Shown: one piece after another, positions 1-9,129 of the stretch
How positions within the stretch are numbered: the first letter of the stretch is position 1
Layout: each line of letters begins with the position of its first letter
Source: Pseudomonadota bacterium
GTDB lineage: Bacteria; Pseudomonadota; Gammaproteobacteria; Burkholderiales; Burkholderiaceae_B
Direction of reading: 5' to 3'
Assembly: GCA_023389155.1 (NCBI GenBank)
Contig: JAEWEV010000034.1
Coordinates: 1-64,000 of the forward strand
Length of the DNA stretch: 64,000 bases
Position numbers and translations under genes: made by a program
Notes under the pieces: generated by a model
What the model was told of the DNA's origin: nothing
Database searches by the model: none
The model's input: only the letters and a program-made list of their open reading frames with translations

Positions 1-102
1 AAGCAGCGTATCGTAACCATGACGGTTGAGATATTCCGCGAGAAGCTGGCGCAGGGCAGGATCGTCATCGACGACGAGAATTTTTGTCAGTTGCTTGTCC
101 AT
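1..102 (-). CDS. Response regulator, N-terminal fragment (runs off window)
   Basis: Only the first 34 codons are present. They read MDKQLTKILVVDDDPALRQ and onward, the opening of a CheY-type receiver domain: a first beta strand (KILVV) followed by the acidic DDD cluster that binds Mg2+. The phosphoacceptor Asp and the output domain lie outside the window. The family receives phosphate from a sensor kinase and usually controls transcription; an OmpR/PhoB-type output domain is likely but cannot be seen. The ATG at 100-102 begins the reading directly at the receiver fold, which supports this start. Confidence 0.75.
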   Translation of the reverse strand, partial: MDKQLTKILVVDDDPALRQLLAEYLNRHGYDTLL

Positions 103-187
103 AGTGCCTCATCTTGCCAAAGGGTAGAAAATAGCGCAAGCGATAGAAATACGCTGAAATCGGAAACAGCGGTGCCTGCGCCGCGGA

Positions 188-895
188 TCAGCGGCCGACC
201 TGGAAAGTGCGTGTCGTGATCACTTTCCCGGTTGCCACATCGGTAATTTTAACGGTAACGCGGCGCGGGGTCATGGTAGGCGGGATATCCACTGTTCCGT
301 TCACCTGCTGGAAGTCGGTGACATCAAGCGGAATCGGGTCCAGTTCAGCAGTACCGGAACGACCGTTGCGATAGCGGCCATTGACGGCGAACTCGATAGA
401 GGCCTGAAAATCGGCGTCCTGCTCGTTTTTCTTCATGAGCAGCATGCTGTAGCTCAGCTTGCCCGTCGGCCCGCTGAATTCGCCCACCCGGATGCCCAGT
501 GCGCTTCCGGTAGGATCGGCGGGAATGACTTTCTTGATAAGCGCCAGGTTACTGGACAGCTCTTTGGCCTGGTTCTGGATTTTGTTCAAGGCCCCTGTCT
601 GGGATTCCAGCTGCGTTTTAAGGGCGTTGCGCTCCTGTGTCACCGACTCGAGCTGGGACTGCAGGCGCTGGCGGTCTGCCGTCAACGATGTGACCTCGCT
701 GGTCAGTTTATTGGATTCATCCAGACTAAGGCGCTTGGGACCATAGTTGGTTTGCAGGAACCAGTAGCCACCTGCTCCGATAATAATTCCGGTAAAAAGC
801 ACGCCCACCCAGGGCGGCATGCGACGATGGCGGCGACGGCTGCTTGTTTCAAAAACAGAAGGTTTGAAGGCGGCTCTTTTTGAAGATCCAAACAT
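188..895 (-). CDS. Inner-membrane coiled-coil protein (DUF6776-like)
   Basis: A 235-residue protein with a short basic N-terminus (RRRHRR near residue 20), one membrane segment at about 28-47, then a long heptad-rich coiled coil at about 60-115 rich in Leu, Gln and Ser. A globular C-terminal part of about 110 residues follows. The layout predicts a single-pass inner-membrane protein with its bulk in the periplasm. It resembles the uncharacterised proteobacterial DUF6776 group, but I make that link from architecture and memory only. It lies between a response regulator and the cell-wall recycling gene murU, all on the minus strand. No catalytic motif is visible and no function is claimed. Confidence 0.7.
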   Translation of the reverse strand: MFGSSKRAAFKPSVFETSSRRRHRRMPPWVGVLFTGIIIGAGGYWFLQTNYGPKRLSLDESNKLTSEVTSLTADRQRLQSQLESVTQERNALKTQLESQTGALNKIQNQAKELSSNLALIKKVIPADPTGSALGIRVGEFSGPTGKLSYSMLLMKKNEQDADFQASIEFAVNGRYRNGRSGTAELDPIPLDVTDFQQVNGTVDIPPTMTPRRVTVKITDVATGKVITTRTFQVGR

Positions 896-949
896 GGGAA
901 GGTAATCCGTAAATCAACAGCATGATATTGTACATTTTCTGCCGGCGAT

Positions 950-1648
950 TTAGCGGGCGTTGCGCAGTTCCCGGTCAAGTTCGGCCAGCCTTTCGGGTGT
1001 GCCGACGTCGGTCCATTTCCCTGAGTAGTGGAAACCCTCTATGGAGCGTGTCGACATGGCCATCTTCAACAGCGGGGCAAGCGGTACCGGTTGCCCAGCC
1101 TCGATATTGCGGAAAAGGCTGGGGTGGTAGACGCCGATACCGGCATAGGTAAGTGCTGACGCATTTTGCGTGCGCGGACTGAGGTAACCCTGGGTGTTCA
1201 GATGGAAATCGCCCTCCGGATGATGTGCCGGATTGTCCACCATCAGCAGCCAGGCCTGGGAGGGGGAATCGTGCAGACGATTCACCACGCTGACGGCCTG
1301 CATGGGATTCCAGTCGCACCAGACGTCGCCGTTAATCACCAGGAACGGCTGATCGCCAAGCAGCGGCAGTGCTTGCGCAATGCCACCAGCCGTCTCAAGA
1401 GCCGTGGTCTCACGGGAATACTGGATTGCGACATCAAACTGGCTGCCATCGCCCAGTTCCGCCTCCAGCCGGTCACCCAGCCACGCGTGGTTAATGACGA
1501 CGTCGGTAATGCCTACGGAGGCCAGACGCTCCAGATGATGCACAATCAGCGGTTTGCCATCGACGGGAAGCAGCGGTTTGGGAAGCGTGTCGGTCAGGGG
1601 ACGCATGCGTTCACCGCGTCCTGCCGCCAGAATCATGGTTTGAATCAA
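950..1648 (-). CDS. murU: N-acetylmuramate alpha-1-phosphate uridylyltransferase MurU
   Basis: A 232-residue nucleotidyltransferase. The N-terminus carries the signature LAAGRGERMRPLT (about residues 7-19) followed by a Lys-Pro-Leu-Leu motif, which bind the nucleotide and Mg2+ in sugar-1-phosphate nucleotidyltransferases. The family transfers UMP from UTP to MurNAc-1-phosphate to give UDP-MurNAc in the recycling route that bypasses de novo synthesis and so the fosfomycin target MurA. The assignment to MurU, rather than another sugar nucleotidyltransferase, rests on the short length and on the 4-bp ATGA overlap with the kinase gene amgK, the established Pseudomonas and betaproteobacterial pairing. 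Cytoplasmic. Confidence 0.88.
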   Translation of the reverse strand: MIQTMILAAGRGERMRPLTDTLPKPLLPVDGKPLIVHHLERLASVGITDVVINHAWLGDRLEAELGDGSQFDVAIQYSRETTALETAGGIAQALPLLGDQPFLVINGDVWCDWNPMQAVSVVNRLHDSPSQAWLLMVDNPAHHPEGDFHLNTQGYLSPRTQNASALTYAGIGVYHPSLFRNIEAGQPVPLAPLLKMAMSTRSIEGFHYSGKWTDVGTPERLAELDRELRNAR

Positions 1649-2727
1649 AATGTATATCCCACTTTCGTTTCGATATTGTCCAGCCGGTCAAGCAGACGCA
1701 GTAGGGGACGGAAGGCATTGTACCTGGCAGCTACCTGGCGTACATATCCGTTTACGCGTGGCATATGCTGCTGATAATGAGGCTTGCCGTCACGGATGGA
1801 CAGCCGGGCAAACACACCCAGGATTCGCAGATTGCGCTGCAGCCCCATCCACTCGTAATCAACGTGAAAGTCCGCAAAATCGGCGGGAACCGGGAGACCC
1901 GTTTTCTTTGCCAGTTCCCAGTACCGGATGGCCCAGTCCAGCTGCTGCGGTTCTTCCCAGGTGGTACGTGCGTCCATGACCAGTGAAACCAGATCGTAGG
2001 AAATGGGGCCCAGCACGGCGTCCTGAAAGTCAATGATACCGGGACCACGACCGTTTTCAGGATGGTCGTTGAACATAATGTTAGGTGAATGAAAGTCCCG
2101 ATGAACAAAGCAGGTGGCCTGTCGTGCATTATGGGCAGTAAGCTGTCCGAAGATCGCCTCCAGCGCTGTTTGCTCCTTGTCGCTCAGCGTTGTTTTGCAG
2201 TAGCGCGCAACGTACCAGTCGGGAAACAGTGAAAGCTCTTGCTTCAGTCTTACAGCGTCGTATACGGGCAGATCTCCTGCCGGAACCTGCTGCATGTGGA
2301 CGAGCGCCTGCAGTGCATCACGATAATACGTTTGAAGCACGGCATCGTCCAACCCTGCGACGATACGGTGATAATACGTATCATTGCCCAGGTCGGTAAG
2401 CAGCAGCAGGCCGCTTTTGGTATCTTCTTCCAGAATGCGGGGTACATTCAGGCCTGCGCTGTCCAGTCGCCGCGCGATATCCAGAAAAGGGCGGCAATCT
2501 TCGTGGGCAGGCGGGGCGTCCATAATGATCAGGCTTCCGGCTTCTGCATCCACACGGAAGTAGCGGCGGAAACTGGCGTCGCTGGATGCGGGGCGCAGGC
2601 TGTCGGCGCGCATCCCGTATTTTTCGGCCAGAGAGGCCAGCCAGGTCTGAACCAGTGCATAACGGTCGTCCACGCCGGTTGAGGAAGGGGCGTTTGGGTG
2701 AGCGGAGGAGGCTGCAGGGGTCGTCAT
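1645..2727 (-). CDS. amgK: Anomeric MurNAc/GlcNAc kinase AmgK
   Basis: A 360-residue aminoglycoside-phosphotransferase-fold kinase. The catalytic loop HRDFHSPNIMF is at about 209-219 and the metal-binding IDFQDA at about 232-237; LLLLTDLG near 107 belongs to the N-lobe and hinge. AmgK phosphorylates the anomeric hydroxyl of MurNAc and GlcNAc, making the substrate for MurU, whose start codon overlaps this stop by 4 bp. The frame is open further upstream to 2928, but the extra N-terminus is not family-like and would use up the lptD promoter region. I therefore chose the ATG at 2727, which gives the normal length of about 350 residues. Confidence 0.87.
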   Translation of the reverse strand: MTTPAASSAHPNAPSSTGVDDRYALVQTWLASLAEKYGMRADSLRPASSDASFRRYFRVDAEAGSLIIMDAPPAHEDCRPFLDIARRLDSAGLNVPRILEEDTKSGLLLLTDLGNDTYYHRIVAGLDDAVLQTYYRDALQALVHMQQVPAGDLPVYDAVRLKQELSLFPDWYVARYCKTTLSDKEQTALEAIFGQLTAHNARQATCFVHRDFHSPNIMFNDHPENGRGPGIIDFQDAVLGPISYDLVSLVMDARTTWEEPQQLDWAIRYWELAKKTGLPVPADFADFHVDYEWMGLQRNLRILGVFARLSIRDGKPHYQQHMPRVNGYVRQVAARYNAFRPLLRLLDRLDNIETKVGYTF

Positions 2728-2807
2728 GAGAAGTTGTCGCGAAAAAAGGTTTGATATCAGGCGCTTGTGCCGCGCTCTGATTTTTATTTCTGCAAATGGG
2801 ACTGGCA

Positions 2808-2838
2808 TTGCCGCAGTTTGCTGTTGATAACTATAATA
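2808..2838 (+). promoter_or_regulatory. Candidate sigma70 promoter for lptD-surA-rsmA
   Basis: A perfect TATAAT at 2833-2838 is preceded by TTGCCG at 2808-2813. The 19-bp spacing is longer than ideal. It lies in the divergent gap between amgK and lptD and points toward lptD. Based on consensus matching only. Confidence 0.4.
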
Positions 2839-3025
2839 TCGGGCTAAAGTAAAAACTTCAGGCCTTCCGTATTTTATGCGGTATCCTCTGTTTTGTCCCG
2901 CGCAGGCTGCAAGTCTGAAAAGGCTCACGGCGATTTGTTGCGGGGACAGATTGATTTTCCCGTCTCAGCCCCGGGGAACAGGGCAGCAGGACAGGTTTCT
3001 TAAATTATTTCCGGTAAAAAGCACA

Positions 3026-5446
3026 GTGCGAAAGATCTGTCACCTATTCCTTCTGACCGTATCCCCCATCGCGTTTGCCCAGACCGGTGTCTCGGTGCCC
3101 GGGATCGGGCAGAGCACTGTGCCCCGTCTGTATGTCTCACCGATGTTGACGAGTCCAGCTCTCAACAATGATGAGATTGTCACATTTACCGATAGTGCAC
3201 GGGCTGACGTTACGGATAATACCAATCGTATCACGCTGGATGGTGGTTCCCAGATTCGCCGTCCCGACGCCATTCTGAAGGCAGATACCATCGATTACGA
3301 TCGCAGCTCAGGTACCGTCACGGCCACCGGCAATGCGCGCCTGCTGCGGGACGGCAACCTGATTACGGGTCCCGGCCTGCGATACAACATCGACAAGGTT
3401 AACGGCACCATTACATCGCCGGTCTACAGTCTGGCAACGGGCGGGAAGGGTCAGGCAGCTGAAGCCAATATCATCGATGACAACCATCTGAATCTCAAAG
3501 ACGCCACCTATAGTGGATGCAGCTGTGAACAGCCGTTCTGGCAGATCCGCTCGTCCAATGTGAATCTGTACAACGACGAAAACGAAGGGATCGCCGAAGA
3601 CGGTACGCTTTACATCAAAGGCGTGCCGGTGCTGTGGTCGCCGTATCTGACTTTTCCGATCCGGGCAGAGAAGAAAACGGGTTTTCTTACACCCACATAC
3701 GGCATGACGTCGCGTAGTGGGCTGGACCTGACTGCGCCGTACTTCATCAATCTGGATCCGCAGTACGATCTGACACTGTTTCCACGGTATCTGAGCAAAC
3801 GCGGGCCGCAAATGGGCGCCGAATTCCGTTATATGCAGCCGAACTATACCGGTACGCTGTCCGGCACCTATATGTCCAAAGATAAGCAACTGGACCGCTC
3901 ACGCTGGATGTATTCCTGGCGCCATGTGCAATCGCTGGGCTCGATGCTTGGGCTCAATTTCAATCTGTCGGTAGACTGGAACGGCGTCTCTGACGATGAT
4001 TATTACCGTGATTTCACCGACATATCTACCGTTACACAGGCCGACAAAACGTACCTGAACCGTAATATCACGCTGGGCTTTTCGGGCTACAAGTACTGGG
4101 ACGGCTATCTGCAAATTCAGAAGTACCAGACGCTGCAGGACTCGACCACGGACGACATTTATGGTCAGTACGAGAAAGTCCCTGAGCTGCGCGTGCACGG
4201 GGCGCGTTTCGACTGGCACGGCCTGGATATGGAAACCACCAACACCCTGACGCGATTCGAATATCCAACCTATTTCGGTTCCAAGCTCACAGACGACGTC
4301 ATTGACCAGACTGACGGTCATCTGCGCCCCAACGGTACGCGCCTGACCTCCTATACCACGCTCAGCTACCCCATTGTGCGGTCTGGCTGGTATATCACCC
4401 CGAAAGTTGGCGTGCATGCATCACAATATGAAACCGACTGGTTTACCCGTTACGGAGAATATTCATTCTACAGCCAGAGCGGCAACCAGCGCCGATCCCT
4501 GTCACGGGTTCTGCCCATCCTGTCGCTGGATGCCGGGATGACCTTCGAACGCGATACGACGCTTTTCGGCTACCCGAGTACGCAGACCCTGGAACCCCGG
4601 CTGTACTATTTGTACATCCCATATCAGGATCAGAGCGATATTCCCATCTTCGATACCGATGTCAGCCAGTTCGGTTTTGCCAGTGCTTTTTCCGAAAACC
4701 GCTATAACGGTGGCTGGGACCGGATCAATAATGCCAATCAGGTCACGCTGGGTCTGACATCGCGCTGGTTCGACAAGGATACCGGCTTTCAGCGGCTGGC
4801 CCTGCAGATCGCGCAGCGAAGATATTTCGACACGCAACGGGTCACGTTGCCTTATGAATCGCCGCGTATCGGCACCAAATCGGACTGGATTTTCGGTGCC
4901 GAAGCCGCGTTGACCAATAAATTCACGACACAGGCGGCCCTGCAGGTAGATCCGTATCAGGGCAAGACCACGCAGAGCTTTGCGTCGGTCAAATGGACGC
5001 CCAAGCGCCTGACCTCGCTCTCGCTGTCCTACCGATACCAGCGCGACCCGTATGCAGACGAAGAGCGCACCGACATCAATCAGGGTAATCCGCTGTCTTA
5101 TCAGCTTCAGGGCAAGGAGACGGTCAGTTTCGCCGGACAGTGGCCATTTACCCGCAAGCTTTACGGGGTGGGCAGGGTTGATTATTCGCTCAAGGAAAGC
5201 CGGGTCACCCAGCATATAGTGGGTGTGGAGTATAAAGGGGATTGCTGCTGGACCGGACGAGTTGTTTTGAAACGTTACGCCGTTTCGAAACAGGATTCGA
5301 ATTCTGCTATATTCTTTCAGTTGGAATTGGCAGGATTGGGCTCAGTCGGCAAAGATCCGATGGAATTGTTAAGACAGAATGTGCCAGGATATGAAAGCGT
5401 CAATACTCCTGTTCCGGCTAGGACATCATTTGAAAGGTATGAATAA
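3026..5446 (+). CDS. lptD: LPS-assembly outer membrane protein LptD
   Basis: LptD is the outer-membrane beta-barrel that, with the lipoprotein LptE, inserts LPS into the outer leaflet. From the GTG at 3026 the protein begins with a good Sec signal peptide (basic start, hydrophobic LFLLTVSPIAFA, cleavage near residue 18) and runs about 806 residues. An OstA/LptA-like periplasmic domain covers about 45-160, followed by a large barrel rich in aromatic and alternating residues. The Cys pairs typical of LptD disulfides are seen at about 165/167 (GCSC) and 740/741 (DCCW). The frame is open back to 2876, but that extension buries the signal peptide, so I prefer the GTG. The stop overlaps the surA start by one base (TAATG). 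Confidence 0.92.
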   Translation: MRKICHLFLLTVSPIAFAQTGVSVPGIGQSTVPRLYVSPMLTSPALNNDEIVTFTDSARADVTDNTNRITLDGGSQIRRPDAILKADTIDYDRSSGTVTATGNARLLRDGNLITGPGLRYNIDKVNGTITSPVYSLATGGKGQAAEANIIDDNHLNLKDATYSGCSCEQPFWQIRSSNVNLYNDENEGIAEDGTLYIKGVPVLWSPYLTFPIRAEKKTGFLTPTYGMTSRSGLDLTAPYFINLDPQYDLTLFPRYLSKRGPQMGAEFRYMQPNYTGTLSGTYMSKDKQLDRSRWMYSWRHVQSLGSMLGLNFNLSVDWNGVSDDDYYRDFTDISTVTQADKTYLNRNITLGFSGYKYWDGYLQIQKYQTLQDSTTDDIYGQYEKVPELRVHGARFDWHGLDMETTNTLTRFEYPTYFGSKLTDDVIDQTDGHLRPNGTRLTSYTTLSYPIVRSGWYITPKVGVHASQYETDWFTRYGEYSFYSQSGNQRRSLSRVLPILSLDAGMTFERDTTLFGYPSTQTLEPRLYYLYIPYQDQSDIPIFDTDVSQFGFASAFSENRYNGGWDRINNANQVTLGLTSRWFDKDTGFQRLALQIAQRRYFDTQRVTLPYESPRIGTKSDWIFGAEAALTNKFTTQAALQVDPYQGKTTQSFASVKWTPKRLTSLSLSYRYQRDPYADEERTDINQGNPLSYQLQGKETVSFAGQWPFTRKLYGVGRVDYSLKESRVTQHIVGVEYKGDCCWTGRVVLKRYAVSKQDSNSAIFFQLELAGLGSVGKDPMELLRQNVPGYESVNTPVPARTSFERYE

Positions 5447-6948
5447 TGCGTAAATTGGGTTTCATGAGAACAGCCGTTGCTCTCGCCATCCCCGCCATTT
5501 TTATTGCGCTGCCGCCTGCAGTGCAGGCGCAGCAGGCAAAGAAATCAGGTGCGCCGCAGCAGCGTGCGCCCGGGCAGTTCGCTGATGGTATCGCGGCCGT
5601 CGTCAACAATGAAATCATTACCATGCGTGAGCTTCAGCAGCGCATGGCCAGCAATCGTGTCACCAGCGGGGGCCAGAATCAGGCCGAGCAGGCAGTATTG
5701 CAGTCGATGATCGATGAAAAACTCATGCGACAGGATGCCGAGCAGTTCGGCATCAAGGTGAGCGATGCGCAACTGTCCCAGGCGATGGAAAATATTGCCC
5801 AGCGCAACAATCTGCCTCCGGAGAAACTGCGGCCCGCCATCGAACAGATGGGGTTGAACTGGAACGACTATACGCGTAATCTGCGTAACGAAATGGTTAT
5901 GGAAGAGTTGCGCACCCGCATCATCCAGAGCCGTGTCAATATCAATGAATCTGACGTAGACGCCTTCCTGAAGCAGAATCCCACAGGGATTCTGCCGGGC
6001 AAGGCTGCAGCACGAGAGAATCAGCCCAAGCCGCCGCCACAGAAACAGGTGGTGGTCGAGCGCTCGTTTGAGCCCAAGGCCATTGCGTTGCAGCACATCT
6101 ACATTCGCGTGCCGGATAACTCCAGCGAGGATGTGGTCGCAGCAGCACGCAAGAAGGCGGATGCAGCCATGGCCAAGTTGCGCGCAGGCACTAACTTTGC
6201 CAGCGTCGCCAAGGAATACTCTGACGGTCCAGAGGCCTCTGCCGGTGGTGAACTGGGTATCCGGATGTTCGAAGACTGGCCATCGCTGTTTGTGAATGTC
6301 ACGAAAAAAGTGCCGGATGGTCGCACGACCGGGGTATTTAAGGCGCCTAACGGCTTTCATATTCTGAAAGTGGTGGAACGTCGTGGACTGATTAAGGAAA
6401 ACAAGCGCGTGGTTACGGTACAGCCGCCAGCGCCACCCCCACCACCTGTACCGCCCATTGAAAAAATGGCAAAACAGCAGGGGCCGGTGAATATTACCGA
6501 GACCAAGGCCAGCCATATTCTGATCAAAATCACGCCGGTATTTTCCGATAGGCAGGCGCACGCAAAAATTGAAGATATCCGCCGTCAGATTGAGGGTGGC
6601 ATGTCTTTTGCCGATGCCGCCAAAAAATATTCCCAGGATACCTCGGCACCGCTGGGTGGCGACGTTGGCTGGGTACCTCCCGGCGCTTCAGATCCTGCTT
6701 TTGAGAAAGCCATGAATGCGCTGCAGCCTGGTCAGATTAGTGCGCCGGTACGGTCGCAGTTCGGCTGGCACCTGATTACTGTGGAAGATCGTCGCAGTTC
6801 CGACAAAAAGCCGGAAATCCGCCGCAATCTGGCGCGTCAGTCCCTGTTTGAAAAACGGGCAGAACCGGTTTATGAGGACTGGTTGCAGCAATTGCGTGCC
6901 AAGGCCTATATCGACAATCGCCTGACTAACCAGAAAGACAAATCGTAG
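5446..6948 (+). CDS. surA: Periplasmic peptidyl-prolyl isomerase and chaperone SurA
   Basis: A 500-residue periplasmic chaperone for outer-membrane proteins. A Sec signal peptide ends near residue 28 (LPPAVQA). It is followed by the SurA N-terminal domain with AAVVNNEIIT, a first parvulin domain at about 210-320 (starting ALQHIYIRV) and a second at about 353-455 (starting KASHILIKI). A proline-rich linker near 325-337 separates the two parvulin domains. SurA carries unfolded barrels, LptD among them, to the Bam complex, which fits the one-base overlap with lptD. The length is above the E. coli protein (428) because of the linker and an insertion near residues 185-205. Confidence 0.95.
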   Translation: MRKLGFMRTAVALAIPAIFIALPPAVQAQQAKKSGAPQQRAPGQFADGIAAVVNNEIITMRELQQRMASNRVTSGGQNQAEQAVLQSMIDEKLMRQDAEQFGIKVSDAQLSQAMENIAQRNNLPPEKLRPAIEQMGLNWNDYTRNLRNEMVMEELRTRIIQSRVNINESDVDAFLKQNPTGILPGKAAARENQPKPPPQKQVVVERSFEPKAIALQHIYIRVPDNSSEDVVAAARKKADAAMAKLRAGTNFASVAKEYSDGPEASAGGELGIRMFEDWPSLFVNVTKKVPDGRTTGVFKAPNGFHILKVVERRGLIKENKRVVTVQPPAPPPPPVPPIEKMAKQQGPVNITETKASHILIKITPVFSDRQAHAKIEDIRRQIEGGMSFADAAKKYSQDTSAPLGGDVGWVPPGASDPAFEKAMNALQPGQISAPVRSQFGWHLITVEDRRSSDKKPEIRRNLARQSLFEKRAEPVYEDWLQQLRAKAYIDNRLTNQKDKS

Positions 6949-6959
6949 AGCAGGGTAGA

Positions 6960-7739
6960 ATGGCAGTCCATCAGGCACGCAAGCGGTTTGGCCAGAATTT
7001 TCTGACCGATGAAAGTGTGATCGAATCCATTGTGCGTGCCATTGGCCCCTCGCGGGGTGACCGGGTTATCGAAATCGGGCCCGGGCTGTCTGCGCTTACG
7101 GTCCCGCTGCATGAGCGCCTGGATCATCTTACTGTCATTGAGATTGATCGCGATCTGGCGGCCCGTCTGCGCAAGCGTTTCCCGGAAGACACACTGACGA
7201 TCCACGAGGCCGATGCCCTGACTGTCGATTTCGCGGCGTTTGGCAGTGACCTGCGTATTGTCGGAAATCTTCCCTACAATATCTCCAGCCCTTTGTTGTT
7301 TCACCTGGTCGATTTTGCCGAACAGGTACGTGATCAGCATTTCATGCTGCAGAAAGAAGTCATTGCACGCATGGTCGCGCGACCTGGCGAGGGCGATTAC
7401 GGTCGCCTGTCAGTAATGCTGCAGTCCCGTTATAACATGCGTCATTTGTTTAACGTACCCCCCGAAGCTTTCGATCCGCCACCTAAAGTGACCTCGGCGA
7501 TTGTGCGCATGGTGCCGCTGCCGGACGATCGCCCCAGGGCAAAAAGCGAGAAGGCATTTTCCCAGCTGGTTGCCCGGGCGTTTTCCCAGCGCCGCAAAAT
7601 GCTGCGCCGCGTGCTGGCTGACTGGCTGGTGGACTGGGACGTAGTCAATATCAAAGAGACCGCCAGAGCCGAGCAATTGTCTGTTGCCGACTTCATTCGG
7701 CTAGCCGATTACCTGGTGGATCAGGGTGTGCTCGCTTGA
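6960..7739 (+). CDS. rsmA: 16S rRNA dimethyladenosine transferase RsmA (KsgA)
   Basis: A 259-residue SAM-dependent methyltransferase. It carries RFGQNFL near the N-terminus, the SAM-binding EIGPGLSALT at about 36-45 and the catalytic motif IV NLPYNI at about 102-107. It dimethylates the two adjacent adenines in helix 45 of 16S rRNA during late 30S assembly. Eleven bases separate it from surA, so it completes the lptD-surA-rsmA transcription unit; pdxA, which often lies in this cluster in enterobacteria, is absent here. Confidence 0.95.
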   Translation: MAVHQARKRFGQNFLTDESVIESIVRAIGPSRGDRVIEIGPGLSALTVPLHERLDHLTVIEIDRDLAARLRKRFPEDTLTIHEADALTVDFAAFGSDLRIVGNLPYNISSPLLFHLVDFAEQVRDQHFMLQKEVIARMVARPGEGDYGRLSVMLQSRYNMRHLFNVPPEAFDPPPKVTSAIVRMVPLPDDRPRAKSEKAFSQLVARAFSQRRKMLRRVLADWLVDWDVVNIKETARAEQLSVADFIRLADYLVDQGVLA

Positions 7740-7798
7740 GTTTTACTTGCGTGTTTGCCTGATCAACTAGTGCGAGAATGTCTGCTGGCGATAATTAA

Positions 7799-7882
7799 AA
7801 AAACAGCGCAGAAGGAACAGACGTCGTGCAACAGAACGCCTGCAATAGGGCGTCTGCAACAGCACTTCTGCAACAGCACCCG
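7799..7882 (+). repeat. Degenerate 14-bp-period tandem repeat, six units
   Basis: Units begin at 7799, 7813, 7827, 7841, 7855 and 7869, exactly 14 bp apart. The last four share TGCAAYAG at their start. The first two keep only the AACAG core. The array sits in the 232-bp gap between rsmA (plus) and the glycerate kinase gene (minus), which converge. A period of 14 is not a multiple of 3 and does not suggest a coding repeat. Whether it binds a protein is unknown. Confidence 0.75.
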
Positions 7883-7971
7883 TGCCGAAAGGGAACACTG
7901 GTCTGCCCCTGTTGGACACCTGAAGCCAGGGCTGGCCCGACACGCCAGATGCCACTGGCATCAAATCCTTG

Positions 7972-9129
7972 CTACGGCTTGCGGGATTGACGCCCGGCGA
8001 GGAAAACGGCCAGGATATCGCGGCTGCGCCGGGTTAGCAATTCACGGGTCTGCTGCATCGTATCTTTCAAGGTCATGGGCCCGGCCGGTAGGCTGAAGGC
8101 AGCAGTGATTCCCCCTTCATATACTTTCGTATAGTCGTGATGCAGGGAGCCAGCCAACGCGATAAGTGGCACCTGATGTCGGCGCGTCAGGGCGGCGATG
8201 CCGGCAATGGTTTTGCCCCGCAGCGTCTGGGCGTCCAGGCGGCCCTCGCCGGTGATGACCAAATCTGCTTTCTGCAGATGTACATCCAGACCCGCATATT
8301 CAGCAACCACTTCCACACCGGGCTTGAAAACGGCCTTCAAATACGCCAGGGCAGCAAAGCCAAGTCCGCCTGCAGCGCCCGCGCCAGGCTGATCACGTAC
8401 ATCATTGCCAAGCGTTTTCGCTGTTACATCGGCAAAGTGGGAAAGCGCCTCATCCAGATACCGGACATCTTCGTCACTTGCACCTTTTTGCGGGCCAAAA
8501 ATCGCCGATGCCCCATGATCGCCGCAAAGCGGATTATTGACGTCAGACGCAATCAGCCACTCCGTATCGGCAACCCGGGGATCCATGCCGGACAAATCAA
8601 TTTTGGCGAGGTCATAAAGGGCGGCAGGCCCTTGTGGCAGCCGATCTCCTGACTGATCGAGAAATTGTACCCCCAGTGCGTCAAGCAGCCCGCTGCCGCC
8701 ATCGTTGGTGGCCGATCCACCCAGTCCCAGCACGATACGGCGGGCGCCCTGATCCAGGGCAGTGGTTACCAGTTTTCCCAGCCCATAGGTACTGGCACGC
8801 CGGATATCACGGTTGTCTTCAGCTATCTGCTCCAGGCCTGCGGCACTGGCCATTTCGATTACCGCGGTCTGGTCAGCCAGCATGACCCATTGGGCCTGGA
8901 CGGCTTCACCCAGCGCGTTAACGGTATCCACTTGCAGCAAGGGCGCGTTCGTGCTGCTGGCGATAGCTTCGACCGTGCCCTCGCCACCATCGGCCATGGG
9001 CATCAAAATGAGGGTGGCATCGGGCACGATCTCCTGTATGCCTTCGGCAATCGCCTGGGCGACTCCCGAAGAGGAAAGACTCTCTTTGAACGAGTCGGGG
9101 GCGATGACGATATAAAGAGGGTCATTCAT
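7972..9129 (-). CDS. glxK: Glycerate kinase (GlxK/GarK family)
   Basis: A 385-residue glycerate kinase of the bacterial type I family (PF02595). The start IVIAPDSFKESLSS, the central GLGGSATNDGGSGLLDALG and the later ITGEGRLDAQTLRGK are hallmark segments. The enzyme phosphorylates D-glycerate with ATP; most members of this fold give 2-phosphoglycerate, which feeds directly toward pyruvate kinase. The chosen ATG at 9127-9129 overlaps the end of pyk by 8 bp, suggesting coupled translation and a shared role in glyoxylate or glycerate use. An ATG four codons upstream is possible. The symbol is tentative because glxK and garK cannot be separated by eye. Confidence 0.9.
   Translation of the reverse strand: MNDPLYIVIAPDSFKESLSSSGVAQAIAEGIQEIVPDATLILMPMADGGEGTVEAIASSTNAPLLQVDTVNALGEAVQAQWVMLADQTAVIEMASAAGLEQIAEDNRDIRRASTYGLGKLVTTALDQGARRIVLGLGGSATNDGGSGLLDALGVQFLDQSGDRLPQGPAALYDLAKIDLSGMDPRVADTEWLIASDVNNPLCGDHGASAIFGPQKGASDEDVRYLDEALSHFADVTAKTLGNDVRDQPGAGAAGGLGFAALAYLKAVFKPGVEVVAEYAGLDVHLQKADLVITGEGRLDAQTLRGKTIAGIAALTRRHQVPLIALAGSLHHDYTKVYEGGITAAFSLPAGPMTLKDTMQQTRELLTRRSRDILAVFLAGRQSRKP

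Noticed and set aside
7799..7882. CRISPR array
   Set aside because: The period is only 14 bp, the units are degenerate, there is no spacer structure and no cas gene is in the window.
7948..7962. GATGCC-ACT-GGCATC hairpin as a terminator for rsmA or glxK
   Set aside because: The stem is short, the loop is 3 bases and no U-tract follows on either strand.
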